64,000 bases of DNA from Rotaria socialis (Eukaryota; Rotifera; Eurotatoria; Philodinida; Philodinidae). The position numbers and the translations under genes were made by a program. The DNA is taken from NCBI GenBank assembly GCA_905331475.1, contig CAJNYU010001385.1, forward strand, positions 29,430 to 93,429, written 5' to 3'. The notes below the pieces were generated by a model, which saw only the letters and a list, made by a program, of their open reading frames with translations, was not told where the DNA came from and made no database searches. Shown here one piece after another: positions 1 through 10,772 of the stretch (positions are counted from its first letter, which is position 1; every line of letters begins with the position of its first letter).

Positions 1-1049
1 AAGAAGAGAGAGAACTGGAAAACCGTCGAGTATGTATTCTATTCACATAATCTATTTTTGACTTCGATGAAACGAAATGTGAACATATTCAGACTATCTA
101 ATGTTTTATAAAACCATATAAAGATTTTATTTAATACTGCTTACAATAAAAATCTATGTTGGCCTGAAAGAAATGATAATTCTTATTTCATTTTCTTTAA
201 AATAGGATGAAACCAGTCATTTAATAACTGAATTAAAAGAACATATGTCTCAACATAATATCAATTTTAAAGATATTTCATCTGTATTAAAAAGTTTATT
301 AAAAGTAAGTTTTGATTATAAATCAAATTTGAACGTAAATCTCTCTTTTTGCCAAGGTTATTCCTCATCGAGCATTACAAAATTATTCAAATATTCATCG
401 AGAATTTCTTGAATTATGTCATACTGTTGTTAAACATACACTTCATATCGATAGAAGCAGTTCTATGCAATATGCTGTAGTCATAGTAAAAATGAAGCGA
501 ATTTCAACAATTAAAACGAAGTAAACAAGTTCACGAATATTCGTTTTGATACAATTAAAAATTATTTTGGATTTTGCTTTCAGAGTTTTCGATGATCTAA
601 TTCAATTGAATCCTACTATTGATAATGGTAAGTATAGGTTTTTTTCTATCTCGATTTAAAAATTATTTTAATGTATTTAACAGAAAATCGAGAGCGAATA
701 AATTCATCGACAGCAAATACATGTACACAACATGAAGCCACAGACAAAACAACAAAGGGTAACGATACCTATATCTATATTTTTTTCGGTACAAGAATGC
801 TATTCTATTTAGTTACGGAAGAACGAAATAAATATGCTGTTGAAATCTGTAAACGAATTCGTGATAAACTTGATGGTTCTGATCCTGATCCATTAACTCA
901 AAGCTCCATTAGTGAACAGGTACAAGAAGATAATTTATCAATTGAAAATATTGTTTAAATTTATTTCTTAGGTTCGTTATACAATTCGTGAAGCTACTGA
1001 TATAGAAAATCTAGCAACACTTTATGAAGGATGGACATCATGGGTATGA
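1..1049 (+). CDS. SMG1: SMG1 kinase, C-terminal exons with FATC domain (5' end outside window)
   Basis: Seven exons read through with consistent phase: 1-29, 206-304, 357-520, 584-627, 684-758, 813-919 and 972-1049, with GT..AG introns of about 50-180 bp. The last exon gives a FATC domain ending in TLYEGWTSWV and a TGA stop. Among PI3K-like kinases (ATM, ATR, mTOR, TRRAP, DNA-PK, SMG1), the combination EATDIENLATLYEGWTSWV, preceded by a KRIRDKLDG..PDP linker and SSISEQV, fits SMG1 best. SMG1 phosphorylates UPF1 in nonsense-mediated mRNA decay, and FATC is needed for its kinase activity. Only the linker and FATC are visible; the kinase domain lies upstream of the window. The 520/584 junction is the least certain, because it needs a GTAAAC donor after an AA. 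Parts of exon 6 and of the 3' flank recur inverted at 3187-3415. Confidence 0.85.
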
Positions 1050-1187
1050 GAGTCCATAGCAATGCTTGTGGTTCTAATAAAATAAAAACAGCTAAATGAA
1101 TCAAGAAGGATGCATACAATGACAAAAATCATTTATAAAAGAACTCAGTTTTGCATACAGGAACAAGTTTATATGGTATCACGTCAT

Positions 1188-1290
1188 CAATCAGTTTTAT
1201 TTTCTTTTTCTGTGATCGAAGTGTCAATGTTCGAATGGATATTTTTCTTTTTTCTTTCTTGAAATCTTCGAATATTTGTTGCTTTCATAC
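1188..1290 (+). repeat. Inverted repeat, left arm (SMG1 3' flank)
   Basis: About 100 bp just downstream of SMG1 that pairs with 3187-3287 in inverse orientation, by eye close to 90% identical. The arm carries the motif CTGTGATCGAAGTGT in both copies. The two arms enclose the GPCR gene. The rest of 1050-1856 shows no gene. A short telomere-like tract (CACTCACATCCACACCC) is at about 1764-1780. Confidence 0.85.
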
Positions 1291-1856
1291 AAAAAAAAAT
1301 AAAGAACTATTACTTTATTTGGCTGCATTTGCAATATTATGACACATATTCACAGTTGAAACAGTATATTATTCATTAGACAAAGAAAAATTCACAATAC
1401 TATAGCTTTAATCCAATTCTGAATGGAATACATTCAAGGTCTAGTGAGTGAATGTGGAGTGCATAACTATGCATCGTAAATTAACAGTCACTCATGATCA
1501 TTAATTTGACGTATTCTCCGAATAAACGTGTTAAAAAGCATATTTTAGCAAATATGGCCGTGTGGTGATTATGTCCGTTGAAAAAATTCATTTGTATTTA
1601 AGGTACAATTTTAACAGGATAGCTATCTTTAGATATTCGTTTGAACCATGACTGGGAAGCAATATATTGACGTCAACTTGCTGAAGCAATTTTCTTTCTC
1701 ACTTCATTACTCAGCAAAGTAATTAATCGTTATTTTTCGTCGAACATACCACCCAGCCAGACACACTCACATCCACACCCTGCGTGCATATGTCCAAGAT
1801 GCACAAGCGGGGATCTATGCCAATTCTCGACTGGTCGCTTCTCTGTTTCGCTAGAA

Positions 1857-2786
1857 ATGCTTCTGGAAAAAGTAAAGTGGAATAAACAATTCGTGCATTT
1901 CATTCCGCCTGCGTTTCTCTTTTTTGCTGGCTTGATGTGTAACGGCGCTAGTTTTCTCACTTTTACTGCGAAAAAAGCGCGCCTCACCAGCTGTGGCATC
2001 TATCTTCTGATCAGCAGTGGGATCAATCAACTGGTGCTTGCTCTGCTACTCGTGCGGGTTGCCTATTTGACTTTAATCCGCCAGGCAAGCATCAATCATA
2101 TGACTGATATTTTTCTCTGCAAGAGCCTTCCATATTCCATGTCATCACTAGGCCTATTGAGCTCTTGGCTAATGGCGCTGGTGACTGTCGAACGAGTTCT
2201 TACGGTCCGAGCACCGTTGAGGTATAGTAAGTTGTGTACGCCATACTGTGCCCTAATATCAATAACGATCATCGGATTCTGTCTCTTCAGTTCGCTTTTT
2301 TTCCTGTATGTGCCTCACTACAAAGTAGTAGCCAATCCGGCAGGGCGTACATGGTGCATTATGGAAAGTCCTAACCTGCTTGAACAATACATTTCTTTAA
2401 TCCATCAACTGCTCCCATTCTTGGTCAATTTCATGGGAGGCATGAACATTATCCTAGCCATAAGACACTCGAAAGCTCGTAGTAACAATATAAGAGGACG
2501 CACTTCCTTAGTTCAACAGGTCCGTGAACGAGCCGATTTACTTGTCGGTCCGTTTCTATGCTTCGTTACACAGCTGCCACAATTCGTTCTGGTCTTCTTA
2601 AATACGTGCACATACGAAAATCGGTCATGGTTCCATCACACTGCTCTGGTCGTCTATTACATATCATTTCTTCCACAAATAGCTATTCTGTTCAGTTACG
2701 TACTTCCCTCCCCTCTATACAAGCAAGTGTTGATGCGTTTACTGGTACATGACAACAAAGAAATCACCACAACTGTCGATCGTTGA
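1857..2786 (+). CDS. Rhodopsin-type G-protein-coupled receptor, intronless
   Basis: A 309-residue single-exon protein with seven hydrophobic segments: about 13-36 (containing GLMCNG, the TM1 Asn at 29), 47-72, 93-115, 130-152, 177-202, 228-252 and 263-286. Cys88 before TM3 and Cys167 in loop 2 can form the usual disulfide. TM3 ends in VERVLTV, a variant of E/DRY. TM7 has PSPLY in place of NPxxY, and TM2 lacks the usual LAxxD. A basic third loop (about 203-226) precedes TM6. The layout resembles the large bdelloid family annotated as FMRFamide-receptor-like or orphan class A receptors; the ligand cannot be told. ATG 1857 is the first in-frame ATG seen, although the frame is open for at least 130 bp upstream, so an upstream exon cannot be excluded. 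Confidence 0.85.
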   Translation: MLLEKVKWNKQFVHFIPPAFLFFAGLMCNGASFLTFTAKKARLTSCGIYLLISSGINQLVLALLLVRVAYLTLIRQASINHMTDIFLCKSLPYSMSSLGLLSSWLMALVTVERVLTVRAPLRYSKLCTPYCALISITIIGFCLFSSLFFLYVPHYKVVANPAGRTWCIMESPNLLEQYISLIHQLLPFLVNFMGGMNIILAIRHSKARSNNIRGRTSLVQQVRERADLLVGPFLCFVTQLPQFVLVFLNTCTYENRSWFHHTALVVYYISFLPQIAILFSYVLPSPLYKQVLMRLLVHDNKEITTTVDR

Positions 2787-3186
2787 TTCATTTTTTTTCT
2801 ATAATCTGCGGTATATGACAAAATGACACTCCTAAATATTCGAGAACTGCTGAATGTTTGATTGAAATTGAGAATGTTACACTTTAATAATTCACCATGT
2901 TTATTAGCTACACCGTCTCCTCTGGATACTTCCACAACAAAAATGTTCATTTTCATGTTTTTGGAAGCACACAATGACCGACAGGCCAATTTGTCTTCTT
3001 TCACAATATGCAGTACGCACTTCACATTGCCGGTATCGATGTGTTGGTTTTACATATGATATTACCACTCACACTCTTTGCAGCTCGCTGTTGCCAACCG
3101 TATCGATTGATTTTGAGCAATGGGCTTCTAATATGGGTGTTCCGAAGATGTTTTTAAAGTAAAATACCTCTAGTTTATCTTTTGGG
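2787..3186. other. Gene-poor stretch after GPCR with a possible coding relic
   Basis: No complete gene seen. At about 3084-3162 a short frame reads SIDFEQWASNMGVPKMFLK. This loosely resembles the C-terminal part of an alpha/beta-hydrolase (haloalkane-dehalogenase type), and it is preceded by an acceptor-like CTTTGCAG. It is too short to identify, so treat it as a possible fragment only. Confidence 0.2.
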
Positions 3187-3287
3187 TATGACAGCGATAA
3201 ATATTCGAAGATTTTAAGGAAGGAAAAAGAAAAATGTCCATTCGAACATGAACACTTCGATCACAGAAAAAGAAAAGAAAACTGATT
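3187..3287 (-). repeat. Inverted repeat, right arm (copy of SMG1 3' flank)
   Basis: Reverse complement of 1188-1290. It shares CTGTGATCGAAGTGT, the TTCGAATGGA block and the closing TCATAC. It is immediately followed by a TG run and a CCCACCCACACCCC tract, then by the inverted SMG1 exon fragment. Confidence 0.85.
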
Positions 3288-3331
3288 GTGTGTGTGTGGT
3301 AGAGGAGATAAGACACCCACCCACACCCCAT

Positions 3332-3415
3332 CCATCAAGTTTATCACGAATTCGTTTACAGATTTCAACAGCATATTTATTTTATTTTTCTGTAACTGAA
3401 TAGAACAGATATTTG
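3332..3415 (-). pseudogene. Inverted fragment of SMG1 exon 6
   Basis: Positions 3332-3382 are an exact 51-bp reverse complement of 826-876, inside SMG1 exon 6 (the part encoding KYAVEICKRIRDKLDG). The match continues, diverged, to about 3415, opposite the exon's acceptor region near 795. It is separated from the inverted 3' flank by only about 44 bp, which include a telomere-hexamer-like tract, whereas 311 bp separate the two pieces in the original. It is a relic with no coding role of its own. Confidence 0.85.
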
Positions 3416-4049
3416 TACTCAATAGTATATATATATATATACATATGTTAGATTATTTCAAGAAATCAGTAGTTATATTTTGCTTTTGAACTACGATTTT
3501 GTCATAAAAAAGCTTTTTTCAACAAAATGCAATATCTTTAATTAAAATTTTTTTCCATGAAACTAATGTTTTTTTTTTCGCAACAATCATATCATAGACT
3601 TAATTTTAAAGCTGTATGATGTTTACCTCGATAATTTTCAATAGTCAAATGGGTGTAATCTTAACGGAAAAAATAATAAGTGAGCAATTATACTTGGGAT
3701 ATCGTTTTTTGTGAAAGCTTTTATGTTTATTGCTACTAGGTTAGTTTATCGCGACAAAATTTATTGAAAAACAACATTCGATAATAATATGTATCATGCA
3801 CTACCTACCTGTGCTGGATAAAAGGTGAATAGTATAAGATAGTAGCAAAAATAATGCCTTCTGTACTGCGTTTTCCTTTTCTTTTCAACGAGTAAAAGAG
3901 AAAGAAAAAAGAAAAAGCAATCATAAACATGACCAAACTTAAGCTGTGTGAGTCACAATTGATGACTCAATGGATTACATGTAGTTTTATTGAGAAGAAA
4001 CACATTTATCTAACTAATATCAACGTAAGGAGTATGTCATATTTCTCTG
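3416..4049. other. Intergenic, no gene seen
   Basis: AT-rich, with a (TA)n run at about 3427-3440. It lies between the inverted SMG1 fragment and the 3' end of the minus-strand Kelch gene. No open frame or repeat family recognised. Confidence 0.5.
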
Positions 4050-5854
4050 TCAAGCAATGTAAATTTCACAACTATTAATCACGACTGAACTGAATGTTAC
4101 GCCACCACATATGAGTACAGTGCCATTGCCGCTGCTCGAAATTAACGTAGCTGTATGGCGATATCTAGCTATGTTAAGACTGGCCACTGATGTTGAGATA
4201 AAATTGTTCGCTGGATCAATGAGTTCACAGCTACTTAATACGACGGCATTGGCACCGCCAATAACCAGAATTTTCCCATTAGGTAAAAGTGTGGCTGTGT
4301 GAAAATATCGTGAGGTCACCATGGTTGCTGTGATTGTAACGAATTTTATATTGTTGATATCAAAGAGGGCGAATGTATTAAGAACCGTAACACTATTCGA
4401 AAGTCCACCTGCAATCAGTACTTGATTTATAGGATATGACAAGTAGGTAGCTGTGTGATAGGCACGTGGTGTTGACAAAAGCACTGCAGGAGCAAGTGAA
4501 ATGAACGTATCCGATGTTCCTTGGTAAAGACTGACAGTCGAATAGTACGAAGAGCCATCAGTACCGCCGACGATCAAAGCAAGATATGAATTATTATAAA
4601 GCTGTGTGGCTGTATGCCAAACGATTCCTACTGGTACTGTATTAAGGGCAGATATGAATGCTGAGGGTGAGCCAACTCTCAAAACTTCACCGGTGCTTAC
4701 ATACCCAGTGGTTGTTACGCCGCCTATGAGCACTAATTGCCACTCATTTAACTTGGTTGATGAGTGCGCGTATACTGGAAACGCTAGATTTATCGTAATG
4801 ATGGTTTCCGTAATTGGATCATATAAATCAGCAGTACTCGATATTGTAGCACTAGTCAAACCACCGGCAATGACAACCCATGAGGACAATGAGGTCATTG
4901 CATCGGCCGAATGATAGTATCGTACTGAAGACATACCACTGCTCATTCGAAAGCAACCCGTTGATGGTATATATCTCTCTGTCGATGCTAACCCAGCGGT
5001 ACCATCTAAACCACCAGTGATAAGAATACCATTGTCTTGTGAAATGAATGTACTCGCATGAAGATAGCGAGGAGTAGACATATTCCCAACAGAAAACCAA
5101 GCATTTGATGGTTGAGGTGAAGGCGCCGTGAAACAGGCTGCAAATACAAGAAACTATTTTCGTCACTTTTGCGTTCATATGTCTATAATACCCACTCATC
5201 GCTGTGGTCGTTGTCGATGTTGTTGTACTAGCTTCATAAATATACGCATACACATATTAAGCCGGATATCAGGAGTTTATCACACAATCTGTATGTATGT
5301 ATTATTTAGGATACTCTATTATCTTAATCGCATAGATACAATAAGAGACTTTCTTAGAATCTGTAATGTCTTCATTTTCTTAATGCTTTTTAGAGTGAAA
5401 AACTATGATTAAATGACTGTACAACTCAAGTTGGAAATCGGAACACTGCAGAAAGTTTTCAGTGATCTGGTAGATCCCTTCACATGCGTAGTTACTAGAA
5501 AAAAAGTGAGTGTATAATAAGATGTTGAAAAATTCAAGGATAATAGCGAAATATTTTTCATATTATGAATACTAAAAAATCTTTGATAGTGTTTGTCAAA
5601 CAGTAAAACTCACTAGTATTTGACGTTGTTGTTGATGGATGAATAGCAAATAAAATTACAACAGAACCCACTGTCACAATAAGTGCAGTCGACGCAAGAA
5701 GACCAACTACAGCAACCAACCATCGACGATTACGAATTGTTTTCATTGGACTTTTTACTTTCACAGACGACAACGATAATTCTTTAAAACTCGAACCAGG
5801 CACAGATGATCCATCAAAATCATGACGCTTGGACGTTATTGTGCTTATCATCAT
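4050..5854 (-). CDS. Type II membrane protein with Kelch-type beta-propeller
   Basis: Minus strand. Exon 1 runs 5854-5614, a likely 36-bp exon 5231-5196 encodes a Thr/Ser-rich linker, and the main exon runs 5137-4050; phases join to give 454 residues. Residues 1-44 are a short basic cytosolic tail, about 45-71 a single membrane segment (signal anchor), then a Thr-rich stalk. The rest is a run of about 45-50-residue repeats with the pattern sTPRyyHTAT(L/Y)...vLI(A/T)GG, of the Kelch/galactose-oxidase type; six or so repeats would form one propeller outside the cell. This architecture is common in bdelloids. The partner and role are unknown. The donors GTGAGT (5613) and GTGGGT (5195) are by eye; if the middle exon is skipped the frame is still kept. 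A decayed duplicate lies upstream at 7180-8480. Confidence 0.8.
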
Positions 5855-7179
5855 GATTCTGTTGATCTTCTATTCCTATTAAATCAGACGTATAATTTCA
5901 TGTGCTGCTTTCTTCGTATACAAAATATTTATTTGCTGGAATAAAAAATGCAAGAATCTATATGATAGTCTCATTGTATGCTCTTGAAAATAAAATAGTT
6001 CATTCTGATGCAACATCTACATACGGAGCGTCGAGAAGTATTGCCACTTAAATACTCTGTATAAGCAGATCTAATTAGATAAATCGACTATCTCTTAAGA
6101 AATCAATGCATCATATTGCGCTAGCACATATGTCTCTTATTTGAATTTACATGCTAATGGCATTACGAAACATCTGACTATTTGAAAATTCTCTTCAATG
6201 TTGTCACTAAAAAGAACTTGAGATTCGACGCAGATCTGATCAAACAGACCAGTTGCCGTCGATCAAGAGATATTTCCCAATACTGTCACACTATATTCAA
6301 GTATTGGCATCACTTAAACTCAAATTGGATAGAGGCGTAATTTATAATAAAAAAAACCTAAGGTAGAAACAGTATGCAGCACTTCTAACAATGCGTTTGT
6401 AGTTTAATACCCGTATCCGCACCATTGTCTAAATTTTACTCTCTACCGACTTCATTGAATTATGCTACAATAGTGACTGTGTAGATTTGTGTCTATATTC
6501 CATCGATTTGCATAATGAAAATTTATAATTTATTCCGAATGCATGCATCATTTACTAAAAAGAAAAAATAATAAATTATGTTTTATTCATAATACAATTC
6601 GCATAGAAACAAAATTGTGAAAACTTAGATGTATACGAGCGTGCAAGTTGCGTTCGATATAGACGTTGTTTTAAGGCACATCTATGGATGTGAGTGAAAT
6701 TAGCATCTTCTTGCATGCTTATCCTGTAATTCACGTGCATCTACTCCCGAATTTACTCAGTGACCATATGCATAAAATATTAGTTCGAAAGCTAATTATA
6801 AATATAGTAGACATATCACACAGCACTTTCTTTTTTTTTATTTAATCAATGATTACAAACATAATAATGTTATACAAAATTACGATAACAATTCAATGCA
6901 AATAGAAAATAAGGTGCCCGTGAAAGAAAATAAAAGAAATACGATCGAAAGTGACGAAATAAAAAGAGAGTTTGTTTCAGATGATTATTACTTCAATATT
7001 GTTCGTAAACAAATATAATCATACGAACGAATTTACTTTTTAGAAATTAATAAATTACATTAAGTTAACAGACGATTTTGATCTACATTCGAATGAAAAT
7101 ACAATTCTATGTCTTTAATATATCCGATCTTTTTCAAACTATAGGACGCTATTTAAGTAAATCTATAGAAGTGAAAATT
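5855..7179. other. Upstream region of Kelch gene, no gene seen
   Basis: About 1.3 kb of AT-rich DNA between the Kelch gene and its decayed duplicate. It would hold the promoter, but no element is recognisable by eye. Confidence 0.4.
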
Positions 7180-8480
7180 GTTCAAGGGCGACACGGATGT
7201 ATAATGGTATCTATCTACGTTATGATTGACGGTTGGCATCATGACGAAATTGTTCACTGGATCGATGATTTCACATCTACGCTTTGATGCAACACCATTG
7301 TACTCTCTAATAATCAAACATTTTCCATTGGATAATAGTGCGAATTTATGTCATGCGCAAAGAGATGCCATACTTGTTGTAATTGGAACAAACTGAATAG
7401 TATCAACGTCCAAGGGCGCTAATGTATTCCGATATAAAACAGTGTTAGTACTTTCACCGGCGCTCAATATTTAGTTGATAGGATACGGCAAATAGATAGC
7501 TGCATGATAGGTGCGTGTGGTTGACAAGCTAACTCCAGGAGCGAGCGAAATGAATGAACGAAATGATCATTGATAAAGACGAGCAAGGGCATAATAAGAG
7601 ACACCATCAGGGTCACCGGTAATTAAAGCAAGACCAGAAGTATTCTGAAGACGTGTAAATGTATGTCAAACTAGACCTATTGGCATCGCATTAGTGGCAA
7701 ATGTGATCGATAAAGGCAACCCAATTGCACGAATACTTGGGCCCTGCTTATTACAACAACGAAGCTTAGGCCACCTATCAGTACAACTTGCAATCCATTA
7801 GAACAATGAGCTCATTATATCGGCCATGTGATGGTAGCGTATAGACAAAAGCCATCGAATCAAAGTGCTTTCCTAACATCTTATATAGCACCCAATATAC
7901 TACAAAGTGACTAGAATGTTGGAATGGGAAAATCCTGGTTTTTGAATAAAATTGGAAAAATTCAATTTCTTTTCGACAATATGTTGATAGCAAGCGATTA
8001 ATTAGTCGAAAAAAACAAATCAAATAAAGATCTTATTTTTTATTTCATTCAACGCAAGTCGATCAATTTTTGAGTCATCTTCTATCTACATGATACAATG
8101 ACTTCGCTCGTATTCAACTATACGAAAGTCGTATTGAATATCCGCACGCTCTACTTTTGTATTCCATTACCACTTTACGAGAATAGTTAGTGATTTTGCC
8201 TCACGCATTATTGAGCCAATCATCACAAATATCATCCTAGCTAGATGTGTTTATAGTTTCTATTATACAAAAACACTCAGTAGTAGCTGTCGATTGATGA
8301 ATGACAGAGAAAATTCTACTAATATCCATCCCCGTAGAAATTCCAATCAAAGTAAAACGATCGAATTCAACAGCTAATCATCAATGATGTCGACTATTTT
8401 TCAGTGAGTTCTTATTTTTGATTAATGATATTATTGATCGTTTAGAATGTGAATCGTACATTGATGATTGATCACCATCG
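7180..8480 (-). pseudogene. Decayed duplicate of the Kelch membrane gene
   Basis: The minus strand retains recognisable pieces of the 4050-5854 gene in the same order. AAATTGTTCACTGGATCGATGA (7240s) matches the intact gene near 4191. The GATAGGATACGGCAAATAGATAGCTG block near 7480 matches 4430. CTATTGGCATCGCATTAGTGGC near 7678 matches 4627. The membrane-anchor exon is echoed at about 8270-8470 (GTCGATTGATGAATGACAG against the intact TTGATGGATGAATAGCA). Many frameshifts and stops break it. It is a tandem duplicate in the same orientation, now non-functional. Confidence 0.75.
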
Positions 8481-9184
8481 TGATTTCAATCTCCTCTTAC
8501 AATCAAATTAGTCATACTATTTTATATGTTTTTCTCTTCATAGATGAAGTATTTGTTTGTCATAATAAAAATTTTCGAGAATCCTTATTATAGTCTCAGA
8601 GTAAACATATGTATGTTGATGGTTGCTATTATAGTGATTCCTTCAAAAAGAAGGACACTTTCATTGCATTAAATAACCATTGATCATTATTGTTTTGTTA
8701 TTAGTTACAAAATAAATATCAATAAGTATTGTATTATATTCTAGAAACGTTCTGACTCGATTATTCGAAGCTAATTCAATAGAAATTAATAGTGAAGCAT
8801 CTCTTTGGCTGAGAGAATTTTCATCTTGAGTATAAAAGGTTATCTTTCATTGGCATTTATCTGAGCAGTATCTGTACTGTTCTTCATTAGCAGATCGAAT
8901 GAGCGCAATATATTCGCATCACAGTGTCAGTTTGTGATGCGAATACAAAATCCAATTGTTTGGAAAATTTAAAAGATATCATGTATTTTTTATTCTAAAC
9001 ACGACTTGCACTTCAAAACATAATGCATAGGAAACAGTACCTAGCTAAAAAGAAAGGATGGGGGTGAAGGTGGATGTATCTAATTAGATTTCATTATGCA
9101 AAAGCTTTTATAAAAGAGAATGAGTTTGCCAGTGAAAGGTGAGCTATAAGAACCCACGTCCTTCAAAACTGGGTTACATGAATT
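8481..9184. other. Intergenic, no gene seen
   Basis: AT-rich. At about 8907-8945 there is a short palindrome, CGCAATATATTCGCATCACAG / CTGTGATGCGAATAC style, which could form a hairpin. No coding frame. Confidence 0.35.
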
Positions 9185-9714
9185 GCGGCCCACGGAATTT
9201 TCGGGCTGGACTTTCAGACCAATTTTATACAAATTCATTAAACTCTGAAAAAAGAAACGAATTTTTTTGAAAATTGGTTTCTAGATTTTTTTAGTATAGA
9301 GCGAAGTAATATAGTGTTTAAAACAGCACTTCTATTATTATAGAACATAGTATGGCGTTTTAAGATACATATCGTCTATCCACAACAAGCACGAACGAAT
9401 CTAGTGTAATCTCAATATTGACTTAAGGATGCACATTTTTTAGTTTTATTTTAGATGTATAATTCACTATTGCTGGTATATTTTTCGAAATTCGTTGAGA
9501 TGTATGTTAGGTATAAATTCGCTTTTTTTATTTCAACTAGTTTTTCTTCTATGGAATGAAAAACGCCTCTTTGCTCGGCATTACGCCGTTTCGCTCGGCA
9601 CAAAAAATCTAGAAACCAATTTTCAAAATTTTACGTTTTTTTCCAGGGTTAAATGAATTTGTATAAAATTGGTCCGAAAGTCCGGAGAATTTTCTGGCCG
9701 GGTCGAAATTCCGG
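9185..9714. mobile_element. Foldback MITE with ~110-bp terminal inverted repeats
   Basis: The left arm 9185-9296 (GGACTTTCAGACCAATTTTA... GGTTTCTAGATTTTTT) is repeated inverted at about 9602-9710 (AATCTAGAAACCAATTTT... AATTGGTCCGAAAGTCC). The arms enclose about 300 bp with no coding frame. The superfamily is not clear and no target duplication was identified. Confidence 0.8.
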
Positions 9715-10639
9715 TCTCCCCTATCGAGCCAGATTATCTGTTATCAATATAGAAATAGAATGTTTATATATAAATATTGAATTGAAGGATGCATGCATTT
9801 TTAATTTATTCAATTTCAGCTCAAAGTAAATTTAACTTACGAGAATTGTCATTCATCTAAATTAAATTAAAAAGTCTATACTAAAAAGTTTCAAATTGTT
9901 TTTTAAATCTTATTTTCCGGGCTAATAATTTTATTAAATAGAGGAATCAATCCTAATATTTTCACAATATTAATTATAACCTTTTCAGTTTTTTTCTCTT
10001 TCAGTTGTTTCAATGTTGTGATTTTCGATATAGTAGATAATTAGCGACTCATTCAGTTGCATTTTCGTGTAATGAAGCCCTCATGAAAGATTTTCAGTAG
10101 AAATGAACTATAAATATTTCAATTAACAGGCGAAAAAGAAAGAACATTCGAGTTTTACGCACACCTTGTATAATTTTAAAAAAAGCTACATTAGAATCGG
10201 TATTACAGTGTCTACAAGAAAAATAATTACTGAGAAGCAGAGAAAATTAAATGATATAAATGCATTACATACACAAAATCATGCGTTTGGGTGCATTACA
10301 GAGAGAAAACGATGCGTTAAAATGGCAAAATCGCGCTTTCTTCTAAAAGTTTGCGTTGAAATGCTGTTTCATCAAAGCCTGTTTCTGTTGGATACAAAAA
10401 CATCAAGTTATTTTTTTAACTCTAATATAAAAGTATCAGCATTTTTAAGATACTAATGTTATAATTTCACATCCAAGATAGAACTTTCGTTACATGAGCT
10501 CAAGTTTTCATTAGAAAGTCATAAAAATGTCGAGTTTATTTTGTTCGATAGACAAATGTGTGACCTATCGATGTACATCCTCAAGTTTCAAGTGTAGTGA
10601 ATATTTCCAAAACCCCACTCTTTTTAGAAATCTTGATCT
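9715..10639. other. AT-rich spacer before the retrotransposon
   Basis: No supported gene. A 96-codon open frame at 10166-10456 shows no recognisable domain and sits in low-complexity sequence. The 5' end of the retroelement at about 10640-10700 is estimated only from the change in composition (GC-richer, pyrimidine-rich leader). Confidence 0.35.
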
Positions 10640-10772
10640 CTCGAAAACCTAATAGAGCTAGTTGAGAATTCGTTTCTCTCACTTTCATCCTTTCTTCTCT
10701 CCAGAGTAGGGGCACGAGCGCTTGCTTGCATTCTTCTCTGACATCATAATCATCCTCCTCCTCATCTTGTGA

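Noticed and set aside
1..1049. Assignment of the FATC exons to ATM, ATR, mTOR or DNA-PK
   Set aside because: The LYEGWT.WV ending and the preceding KRIRDKLDG linker fit SMG1 better; the others end GWKAWV, GWGPYM, GWCPFW or GWEPWM.
4111..4914. Plus-strand open frames opposite the Kelch gene
   Set aside because: Antisense shadows of the minus-strand propeller exon.
10166..10456. 96-codon open frame
   Set aside because: Lys/Asn-rich AT-biased sequence with no domain or splice context.
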